Positions 1-7,908 of a stretch of 31,958 nt of DNA are shown piece after piece. Both the position numbers and the translations under genes were made by a program. Positions within the stretch are counted from its first letter, which is position 1. The number at the start of each line of letters is the position of its first letter. Below the pieces are notes generated by a model, which saw nothing but the letters and a program-made list of their open reading frames with translations, had not been told where the DNA came from and ran no database searches. Source of the stretch: Planctomycetota bacterium (GTDB taxonomy: Bacteria; Planctomycetota; PUPC01; JACPCR01); the NCBI GenBank assembly GCA_030740295.1, contig JASLXP010000994.1, forward strand, positions 1-31,958. Direction: 5' to 3'.

Positions 1-104
1 TCGTCTCCCCCCCCCCCCCCCCCCTGCCAACCCACACCCCACAATTCTAACCCCAACCCCCCACCCCCCCCCCACCCTGCACCCCCCAAAACCCCCCTTT
101 TTGG
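1..104. repeat. C-rich low-complexity tract at window edge
   Basis: The first ~104 bases are almost free of G on the + strand. They include an uninterrupted run of 18 C (7-24) and further C blocks of 4-10. The complementary strand therefore carries more than four closely spaced G runs and could form a G-quadruplex. Its place at the window edge also makes a low-quality contig end possible. No gene is visible here. Confidence 0.7.
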
Positions 105-172
105 CGTTTTTGCGCCGATTCCAGGTTGGCCCGAGTTTGCGCTGTTGGCATTCATATCTGCGTGTGACTGTT

Positions 173-234
173 CCCAGGGCGTCGTTCGCTTCGCTCACTT
201 TGCCCTGGGCTACGCTGTTTAACGCCTTCGGCGT
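173..234. repeat. Small palindromic intergenic element (two hairpins)
   Basis: An 8-bp perfect inverted repeat, CCCAGGGC (173-180) with GCCCTGGG (202-209), is followed by a tight hairpin ACGCC-TTC-GGCGT (222-234). The flanking sequence is not convincingly coding. It has the look of a REP-like element. No second copy of this exact element is in the window, although 21112-21324 is palindromic in a similar way. Confidence 0.5.
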
Positions 235-504
235 AAAGAGCTGTTTCACTTGAATTGCTTCTCGACTTATGTCGAAGCTCCTGTCCACGAACAGTATGCG
301 AAGAATCGCGCTTGTTTTGGGACAGAACACAATTGAATGGAGACTTCCACGATGATGCTCCTCTGGTTACAATGCGCTCTCTCTTGGTTTTGCCTCCATC
401 GATTCCTTCTTCAGGGAAGCAGCAATTCAAGTTTGGCCATCGGATTCCTTTGCACGAACGGGGATGGTTATACTGGGCTGAAAGTGCTGAGGGCCTGGCC
501 GACC

Positions 505-511
505 GGAAAGG
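505..511 (+). promoter_or_regulatory. Ribosome binding site deciding the start of the giant gene
   Basis: GGAAAGG lies 7 nt before the ATG at 519. That ATG opens a short hydrophobic signal-peptide-like N-terminus. The frame stays open upstream to 255, but the extra 88 residues are not signal-like and overlap the palindromic region, so 519 is preferred. Confidence 0.65.
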
Positions 512-518
512 ACAACCC

Positions 519-3500
519 ATGGGAGTCTTCCGATCGATTCTTCTATCCGCGTTGGCAGCGTCTGCCTCAGCACGGGCTGAGGGTCCAGACGTGGCTCGTC
601 TGACCAAGGCGGCACAGGCTGGACATGCTTACGATCGAGGGGCCGCCATCGCCGCATTGGGGAGTAGTAAAGACCCCAAGGCCATTCCGGTTCTGGCGGC
701 CATACTCAAATCCGGCCAGGGAGGACTACGCTTTCAGGCTCTCGAAGCGCTTGCCGTCCTCGGTGACAGGAAGGCTTTACTCGAACTCCTCCCTCCGCTG
801 CTCGACGACCCTAACCCCTCGATTCGCGAACGCGCGGCCGCAGCCCTGGCCGGGCAATGGAAGACGAGAGATGCGGCCGAGATCAAGATTCTGGTGGCGG
901 CGTTCACGAAATCCCTTGAAGACGAATACCAGGTGGTGAGGCGCGCCGCGGCTGTTGGGCTGCTGAAAATGCCGTCGTCCGACGCGAAGAAGACGCTCGC
1001 CGGTGCTGTTTCCAATTCGGACCTTTTTGTTCGCCAGCAGGCCCTGAAGCTTTTGGTACGACATGTCCAACCGGAAACGCTCCCGCATTTGAAGAAGCTC
1101 TGCCGGAGCGAGAATCCCCAGACCCGCATGTCTTCCTTGAAAGCGCTGGTCCGCCACAAAACGCCAGAGGTCCTCACGGTCTTGAAGAATGCAGTTTCCG
1201 ATGAAACTGTCCAGGTTCGAGAGCTGGCCGTTCGGCTAGCGGCGGGAAGTATGAAGGATGCAGAAATATCCGACACAATCGCCCGGCTCCTTGCCGAAGA
1301 CCCAAATGCCAAAGTGCGGGCCGCCGCGGCCGAGGCTCTGCGCGCAGCCGGGCCGGATGCTCAGGGAGCCTTGATCGGCGCCGGCCTTTACGCGGATGAA
1401 GATCTCACGGTTCGCTTGAAAGCCCTTTCCTCGTTGGGTGCAGTGGGCGACAGGCAATGCCTGCCATTCTTGGAAACTCTGAGTGAGGACGCAAACAAAA
1501 AGCTCCTTGAAGGCGCAGAGAATGCTCGCAGGGCAATCCGGGCACGGGCCTCCAAATTGGAACCTCCAGAACAGCCTGCGAATGCAGGCAGCGAGGTCCT
1601 CGACCGTTTACTCGCAGTGCACGAGAGTAGGTTGGCCGTCCTTGGACGGAACACTCGAGACGGGCGAGGACGCCCATCCTACGAAGGAGTGTACGAATCG
1701 CTTCTCGAGCGCATGGGCGATGCTGACCGTTTTGTGAGCCGGGCCGCACGCAAAGCCGCGGTGCAATTGCTGGAACTTGCAGCCGGTAAGGACCGGAAGC
1801 TGCTCCTGAAAATACTGAAACACCCGGAACTGGATCTGCGTATCGCAGCGATGAAGGCGATCAGCAGGAGCCTGGGTACCGATGCGCATCCGATTCTCGT
1901 CAAAGCCCTCAAGGAACGACACGAAGGAACGCGCGCGGCGGCCGTGGAACAGATTCGCAAGCTGGCTGAACAGAAGACGGAGCTTTCGAAAGCGGTGATT
2001 CAGGCGCTGTTGAAGGCCCTCAAGGATTCCAGCGAGGAGGTGCGATATCAGGCGCGCGGCGCGCTCCGGGCCCTCGCCGGTCAGGACTACCGTTTTGATG
2101 CTGACCGCTGGAAGGACTGGTACCTGAGTCGATCGGAGCGGGGCGCGAAGGAGCTGGCACTGCATCCTGTGCCTGGCGTTCTTCGCGAGGAGGTGAGCTT
2201 TGAGCCGGTCGGCAAGCTGCTCCTGCCGTTTGGCAGCCCGCGGGACGTGATCGTCCGCGGCAACTGGGCTTACGTGGCCACCGGCGAGGGAGGCGTCGCG
2301 CTCTACGACCTGTCGAAGCCGGAGACGCCAAGGCTGGCGGACCGGTACGTGACTCGGGTCCCCGGCCACGTGACCGAGGGGCACGGCTGGGCACGATATG
2401 CCAACGGTGTGTGCAATCAGATCGCGGCCGTGGGTGACCGGCTTTATCTTAGGGCGAGCCATTCCGGGTTTGCCACATCCGGCGTGGAGCTCACCGTTCT
2501 GGATATCTCGAAGCCTGACCGGCTGCGGTTTATGGGTTCGCTTCCGCCGGGCTCTGGAAGCCACGCGCACGGCGTCATCGCGGCCGCGGGGAACCTGGTT
2601 TACTCCGTCCAGGGAAAGAAACGGATGTCGCTCGTCATCTACGATTTCACCGATGCCCAACGGCCGCGTCAGGCCGGTTCCTATAAAGCCAGAAAATCCA
2701 TTTCAGCGATCGCTGCCTCGGGCAAATTCGTCGTGGTGGGACAGAGCGCTGCAGGACTGCGGGTGATCGAAGTAAACGAGCCAGATTCACCGCAGGCCCG
2801 CGACTTTCATCCCATTGCCGGGAAGATTTCCTCCGTGCTCATACATGGCGGCCAGGTCGCGATCGGCACGGATAAGAACGAGCTCCATCTCCTGAAACTC
2901 GAAACCGTCGGAATCCTCGTTGATCAACGGAAGGTCCCACTCGATTCGCCGGTCGCGGCTCTGGCCGGCGGACCGAAACGGATTTACCTGAGCACTCAGG
3001 CCGGTGTACGGGTGCTGGATATCTCGAAGCCGGCTCAGCCAAAACTGCTTCCGAGCGGCGCGCCATTCAAGGGAATGCGCCTGGCAGCATGGCGAGACGG
3101 CGTTGCGGTGGCGGATCCCACCTTCGGGCTGCGGCTGTTGGCGCCGGACAAGGGTACCTGGAAAACCAGGGGCGAGGTACTCGGCGTCGGCAAGGCTGGT
3201 GACCTGGAGATTCGGGATGGATGGGCTTTCGTGGCCGCCGGCCAGGCTGGTTTGCTCGTCGTGGATTTGCGGAAGCCGGAGAAGCCGGAGCTTTACGCCC
3301 GGCTTCCACTCGACGGGTACGCTCACCGGATAAACCTGCGGGGCAACCAGGCATTCGTATCCGCGGGGAGCGGGGGTATGGCGGTGGTGGACGTGACCGA
3401 CCCGGCGAAGCCGCGTCTGGCAGGCCGCCTGTCCACGCTCGTGCTCGCCCAGATGGAAGGTTCCTCTCTGCTGCGAAACCGGGAGATTCGGAACTGGCCC

Positions 3501-6500
3501 AGCCTCTGCAAAAAGCTGACGGGAACAGCCACCGCACCTGTCAAGAAGGCGCCCGCCAAGAAAGTCCCAGAAAAAAAGGCACCGGACCCCGCTCAACTGG
3601 TCGGGAAGCTTCTTCCACAGAAAACGCTGAAGCTCGCAGGAGAAATTGCGCAGACATCCATCTTTGACAAGCCGGCACAGGTCGAGATTCTTGCGGCACT
3701 CAACGATCTCCTGAAGCGCCCGGACCTTCATCAGCAGGCCCCCTTCAAAACGCTCGTCCTGGGTGAAGTCAAAGGCATCCCTCAGGAGTTCAAGAATCTG
3801 TTGGCGGACAAAGAGACGAAGGAACTGTCCGCAGGTGAGGTCCAGCGCCGTAACCGCGTCCTTCTGGAAGCAGTCTTCCAGGGCGAAATCGCCAAGAGTC
3901 TCTTTTACGGAGCGCAGGTCAGAGACGTCTTCTGGGCCGGGAACATGGCCTATCTCGCGGTCGACCCGGCCGGCCTGGTCATAGTCGACCTGTCCGCCCC
4001 GACGAACCCGAAAGCGCTGGGCGAGTTCCGGGCAAACTCGGACGAGCGAGCACGGGCCCGGGCAGTCGAAGTTCAACGGGGCATTGCTTACCTCGCGGTC
4101 GGACGCGCCGGCCTTTATGTCATCGACGTCTCCGATCCCTTGAAGCCGAAAAAGCTCTCCTGGTACTGGGACCATGAAGTCTACCGGCGCATGGCGACCT
4201 GGGACGTGCGGGTCAAAGGCGACCTGGTCTACCTGGCCGACGCGGACCTGGGACTCCTGATTGTCGATGTCTCCCGGCCCGATGCGCCCAGGCTTGCCGG
4301 GCGCATTAAATCCGGCAACACGCATCAGTTCGTCATGCGCGGGCCCAACGCCATCCTTGCCGATGGCGGCTACGGCCTGAGGGCGATTGACGTGGCTGAC
4401 CCGGCGCAGCCGCGCAGCCGAGGAAGCTTCCACGGGCGGCGCCTGCAGTTTGAGAGTCTTCGATACCTGGACGATAACACGCTGGCGGTCGCCGGCGCGT
4501 GGGAGTTGCAGACTTTTCGGATTGGCAGTCGGAAGATTCCCTTGCGCACAGCATTCTCCATCAACAAGTACGGAACTCCCCAGCCGATGCTGAGGCGCGA
4601 CGGCCGCCCGGTCGCTGCGGAAGACGTCAGCCGGCGATACGGCATCGATTTTACTCTCTTTGACGGCGGCCAGGATGTCTGCAGCGATGAAGGCTACCCG
4701 GACCGCAACAGCCCGGGCCACCGCATCCGGCCGGTCTACCAGGAGCTCTCCGATGCAGCAGGTTGGCCGAACACCAAAGTCAAAGTAGGCACGGTGGCCG
4801 TCGATCCGATCCGGGGCCGAGTCAAGTTTGCCGACGGCGACCCGGACCCCAGCCGCATCATGGGTTGGGCGCCGCTCCCTATGGGCATCTGCCATACGCT
4901 GCGAAAATCAGGCAATCACGTCTTCATGAGCGACGAGGAAGGATGGAACATCGTCATCTGGGACGTTTCAGATCCTTTCAAGCCCGTGCGCACGAGCCTG
5001 GCCTGCACGGGAGGATTCTGCATCGGCTCGCTCTGGGTGCACAACAACCTCGTCATCGGCGGAAACAACCTCGGCCGCTTCACCATCTTCGATATCTCGA
5101 ACATCGAAAAGCCCGTGCCCGTCGGCTGGTTCCCAGGCTACGCCCGTTGCGTCGCAGCCAGCGGGAACTATGCCTTTGACATCGCCGGCAACCTTCGAGT
5201 GTGGGATATCACCGATCCCAGCCAGCCGCAGAAGGTCGCAGACGTCCCGAAAACCATGGGCTTCAGCATGAGCGGCACCCACGCCAACCCGGGTGTCATC
5301 GCTACCGACAAGTACCTCATAGGCGGTCACGGCAGCAAGCTGAAGGTTATCGATCTGACCGACATGCCGAACCTGAAAGTCATCGCCGACCATCCCATCC
5401 GGTTGACTTGTCTGGCCCTCGATGGGGACCGGCTTTATACCGGGGACGGCCGGACCATCCAGATTTTTGATTTTTCCGATCCGGTGAAGCCCGTGCTCCT
5501 GGGCCGGTGCGCCGTTCCCACACACTTCCGCGCCATCGCGGCGGAGGACGGGTATGTTTACACCTCCGGCTATTCGCTCCAGGTGGTGGACTGCACAGAC
5601 CCGGCGTCGCCTCGATTCATCGGGTCTTGCCGCCAATTCAACTACATCACCGGCAATACCCCTCAGAACGTGGTCTACGGAATCGTGGCCAATGGTAACG
5701 CGGTCTACACCGCGCAGCCCGGCTGGGGCCTGAGCATGTTCGACGTTACCGACAAGGCGAACCCGAAACCGCTCCTCGGCGATACCATGCAGACCCTGGC
5801 AATGGGCGGCGATTTCACCGGCATTGCAGCGCGGGGCAACTATGCGTTCTCCGCCAACAACTGGAGCGGCGTTCACGTGGTGGACATCTCCAATCCCTCC
5901 CGTCCCAAACGCATTTTCAGCACTAAACATCACGACAGCGGCGCAGCGCTGGGCATCGCGGCGAATGATGACCTGTTTATCTACAACTCATCGGTCACTG
6001 GTGACATGATCTTTGACTACAGTGACCCGAAGAATGTCCGGGACGTCGGGCGCCCGCCGCCGCACCCGCATCCTCCCCCCGGCTGGGGCATTGCCGGCGG
6101 CGCATATATGTGTATTCGCGGGAACTATGCATACGGTGGAGGCAAAGTTCTGGACATCACCTATCCACTGAAGAAGAAAGTCGTCGCTCATTTCCCCGGC
6201 GCCCTTAAAACCGGCGTGGCGGGGAATTACTACTTCGACTCGAGGTCCGTGATCGACATCACTCGGCCGGATCGCCCGAAGGTCTTGTCCAGTGGCTCAA
6301 CAGCATTTCATGGCGGCGCGCCATGGTACGGGCGGGGATTTTTTGCCACGGAACGGGCTGTTTACAGCGCCAGCCGGATCGCTCTGCTGATCACCGATGT
6401 TTCCGATCCCTCCCGTCCCAGGCTGGCCTCTCATCAGGCCCTACCGCATCTCGTGTGCGACGTCAGCGTCCAGGGCAGCTTCGCCTATGTCTCAACGTAC

Positions 6501-6743
6501 TACGGCGGCGTTGATATCCTCGACATCTCCGACCTGTCACGGCCCAAGCTGGTGGATCACTTCGAGCACGCCCCCTTCTGGGATTTCGGCGGCTGGGACA
6601 ACCTCTGCTGCTATCAGGGCGCGGCCATCGACGGCGAATATCTCGTTGCCAACGAATACTACAGCGGCCTGCACGTCATCGACGTCCCAACCAAGCCCCA
6701 TATGCCCCAAAAATTGACGGCGAGGGTCTACGTAAAGAAGTGA
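519..6743 (+). CDS. Giant secreted HEAT-repeat / LVIVD beta-propeller protein
   Basis: A predicted exported protein of 2074 aa. Residues 1-20 form a short signal peptide with a plausible ASARA cleavage site. Residues ~20-540 are alpha-helical HEAT (PBS-lyase-like) repeats, recognisable from recurring VRxxAAxAL patterns. From ~560 to ~990 and again from ~1130 to the C-terminus there are LVIVD-type blades of ~43 residues with the recurring signature D-[VIL]-[ST]-x-P-x-x-P-[KR]; I count about 25 clear copies. Between the two propeller regions (~990-1130) is an A/K/P-rich linker followed by a helical segment. Both repeat classes are normally protein-interaction scaffolds, so an extracytoplasmic scaffold or surface role is inferred. 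No catalytic motif was seen. The gene converges on two further LVIVD genes on the other strand. Long open frames on the opposite strand are shadows. Confidence 0.85.
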   Translation: MGVFRSILLSALAASASARAEGPDVARLTKAAQAGHAYDRGAAIAALGSSKDPKAIPVLAAILKSGQGGLRFQALEALAVLGDRKALLELLPPLLDDPNPSIRERAAAALAGQWKTRDAAEIKILVAAFTKSLEDEYQVVRRAAAVGLLKMPSSDAKKTLAGAVSNSDLFVRQQALKLLVRHVQPETLPHLKKLCRSENPQTRMSSLKALVRHKTPEVLTVLKNAVSDETVQVRELAVRLAAGSMKDAEISDTIARLLAEDPNAKVRAAAAEALRAAGPDAQGALIGAGLYADEDLTVRLKALSSLGAVGDRQCLPFLETLSEDANKKLLEGAENARRAIRARASKLEPPEQPANAGSEVLDRLLAVHESRLAVLGRNTRDGRGRPSYEGVYESLLERMGDADRFVSRAARKAAVQLLELAAGKDRKLLLKILKHPELDLRIAAMKAISRSLGTDAHPILVKALKERHEGTRAAAVEQIRKLAEQKTELSKAVIQALLKALKDSSEEVRYQARGALRALAGQDYRFDADRWKDWYLSRSERGAKELALHPVPGVLREEVSFEPVGKLLLPFGSPRDVIVRGNWAYVATGEGGVALYDLSKPETPRLADRYVTRVPGHVTEGHGWARYANGVCNQIAAVGDRLYLRASHSGFATSGVELTVLDISKPDRLRFMGSLPPGSGSHAHGVIAAAGNLVYSVQGKKRMSLVIYDFTDAQRPRQAGSYKARKSISAIAASGKFVVVGQSAAGLRVIEVNEPDSPQARDFHPIAGKISSVLIHGGQVAIGTDKNELHLLKLETVGILVDQRKVPLDSPVAALAGGPKRIYLSTQAGVRVLDISKPAQPKLLPSGAPFKGMRLAAWRDGVAVADPTFGLRLLAPDKGTWKTRGEVLGVGKAGDLEIRDGWAFVAAGQAGLLVVDLRKPEKPELYARLPLDGYAHRINLRGNQAFVSAGSGGMAVVDVTDPAKPRLAGRLSTLVLAQMEGSSLLRNREIRNWPSLCKKLTGTATAPVKKAPAKKVPEKKAPDPAQLVGKLLPQKTLKLAGEIAQTSIFDKPAQVEILAALNDLLKRPDLHQQAPFKTLVLGEVKGIPQEFKNLLADKETKELSAGEVQRRNRVLLEAVFQGEIAKSLFYGAQVRDVFWAGNMAYLAVDPAGLVIVDLSAPTNPKALGEFRANSDERARARAVEVQRGIAYLAVGRAGLYVIDVSDPLKPKKLSWYWDHEVYRRMATWDVRVKGDLVYLADADLGLLIVDVSRPDAPRLAGRIKSGNTHQFVMRGPNAILADGGYGLRAIDVADPAQPRSRGSFHGRRLQFESLRYLDDNTLAVAGAWELQTFRIGSRKIPLRTAFSINKYGTPQPMLRRDGRPVAAEDVSRRYGIDFTLFDGGQDVCSDEGYPDRNSPGHRIRPVYQELSDAAGWPNTKVKVGTVAVDPIRGRVKFADGDPDPSRIMGWAPLPMGICHTLRKSGNHVFMSDEEGWNIVIWDVSDPFKPVRTSLACTGGFCIGSLWVHNNLVIGGNNLGRFTIFDISNIEKPVPVGWFPGYARCVAASGNYAFDIAGNLRVWDITDPSQPQKVADVPKTMGFSMSGTHANPGVIATDKYLIGGHGSKLKVIDLTDMPNLKVIADHPIRLTCLALDGDRLYTGDGRTIQIFDFSDPVKPVLLGRCAVPTHFRAIAAEDGYVYTSGYSLQVVDCTDPASPRFIGSCRQFNYITGNTPQNVVYGIVANGNAVYTAQPGWGLSMFDVTDKANPKPLLGDTMQTLAMGGDFTGIAARGNYAFSANNWSGVHVVDISNPSRPKRIFSTKHHDSGAALGIAANDDLFIYNSSVTGDMIFDYSDPKNVRDVGRPPPHPHPPPGWGIAGGAYMCIRGNYAYGGGKVLDITYPLKKKVVAHFPGALKTGVAGNYYFDSRSVIDITRPDRPKVLSSGSTAFHGGAPWYGRGFFATERAVYSASRIALLITDVSDPSRPRLASHQALPHLVCDVSVQGSFAYVSTYYGGVDILDISDLSRPKLVDHFEHAPFWDFGGWDNLCCYQGAAIDGEYLVANEYYSGLHVIDVPTKPHMPQKLTARVYVKK

Positions 6744-6771
6744 CTTGCTGGATGCGTATGAAGGATGATCA

Positions 6772-7905
6772 TCACTCCGGCCTCACCACACATCGCGCGG
6801 TCGGGGACGGCGACAGCTCCACTTCCAAGCCCCACAGTTTATCGTGCCAATCCACGAAGTAGACGTAGGCGCCATCAACGGCCATGCCCATGCCGATGAT
6901 GTAATTGTTCTCACGCTCGGTGATGAACTTCCTGGCCTCTTTATCATTCCTGGCCAGCCCAAGAGCTTTCACATAGCCCATTTTTTTCTCAGGCGTGAGA
7001 CGTTTCTTGGTGCCCCAGAAGGAGTACTGGACGATCAGCCTGGGCGACTTCGGGGCCCGCCAGTCGTAGAGATAAAGACCCCCCTCCCCACCGCCCACAA
7101 AGATGTGATCACGAGTCACGTGCATCGCGCATAGATGGGTGAAGTAGAATGGATCCATCGTGCTGACTTCGGAAAGTTCTTCCGGCTGTCCCGGATCTTT
7201 GAGCGACCAGACAGTGGTGTAATGCTTGGAGCAGGAAATGAGATGGCTGCCTGAGTAACGAACCATTTCCGTATTGCGGACGGTGTCGAAGGTGGATTTC
7301 AAAACCAGTTCTTTTCCACTCACGTCAACGAATGCGATCCCAATGCCGGTAGCGACGGCCGCAGTTCCATCCTTCAGATCAATGCCGTATGAAAAGCCCC
7401 GCAGCTTGATGGCCCCTGCAGGGACAAGACGCTTTGGATCGGAGATGTCGAAACGCAACAGGCCCTGTATCCGCGCGGCCACGTAGAGGAACTTGCCCTT
7501 TGCACGCACTTCGCTCGCACCCTCTATTTCTCTCTTCGCGATCTGGTGTTCGGTGATCAGCTTTGGATTTGCCGGCTGGCTCACGTCAACGAGTGCAAGA
7601 TGGTTGCCCGTCCCAATGCAGAGAGTCTTTGGCCCGGTCCATTCGAGCGTTTCCGGAACTCCATTGAGCTTGAGGGCCCCAACCGGTTTCGGGGGCGGTT
7701 TGATTTCTTTCATGCCCGCCCGCAGGGCAGCCTTGCTGAAAATCCGTAGTTGGCCGGCCTTGGTCAGGCAGTAGAGATGCTGGCCGTCCTGCTGTAACTG
7801 GCGCTTGCCAGAGAGAGGGCCGAAGGTGCGCGCCGCGTACGGAGCTTCCGCGGGGCAACGATCTGAAATCAGAAATGGCAGGACAATCAGGAGGAGTCGG
7901 TTCAT
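6772..7905 (-). CDS. Secreted LVIVD-type beta-propeller protein (377 aa)
   Basis: The N-terminus MNRLLLIVLPFLIS is a hydrophobic signal segment, with likely cleavage near CPAEA; no good lipobox precedes the Cys. The body carries LVIVD blades, for example around DVSQPANPKL, DISDPKRLVP and DWRAPKSPRL, so one seven- or eight-bladed propeller is likely. The start codon lies 3 nt after the stop of the upstream gene (TGA-GGC-ATG), which implies translational coupling. It ends 28 nt from the convergent end of the giant LVIVD gene, and no obvious terminator hairpin separates them. Function is unknown beyond an exported propeller, probably acting with the neighbouring LVIVD proteins. Confidence 0.8.
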   Translation of the reverse strand: MNRLLLIVLPFLISDRCPAEAPYAARTFGPLSGKRQLQQDGQHLYCLTKAGQLRIFSKAALRAGMKEIKPPPKPVGALKLNGVPETLEWTGPKTLCIGTGNHLALVDVSQPANPKLITEHQIAKREIEGASEVRAKGKFLYVAARIQGLLRFDISDPKRLVPAGAIKLRGFSYGIDLKDGTAAVATGIGIAFVDVSGKELVLKSTFDTVRNTEMVRYSGSHLISCSKHYTTVWSLKDPGQPEELSEVSTMDPFYFTHLCAMHVTRDHIFVGGGEGGLYLYDWRAPKSPRLIVQYSFWGTKKRLTPEKKMGYVKALGLARNDKEARKFITERENNYIIGMGMAVDGAYVYFVDWHDKLWGLEVELSPSPTARCVVRPE

Positions 7906-7908
7906 GCC

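Noticed and set aside
255..518. 88-residue N-terminal extension of the giant protein from the ATG at 255
   Set aside because: It overlaps the palindromic upstream region, lacks a ribosome binding site and would hide the signal peptide that starts at 519.
2787..4895. 702-aa open frame on the minus strand inside the giant gene
   Set aside because: It is a codon-bias shadow of the LVIVD repeats, with no domain, no ribosome binding site and composition driven by the opposite strand.
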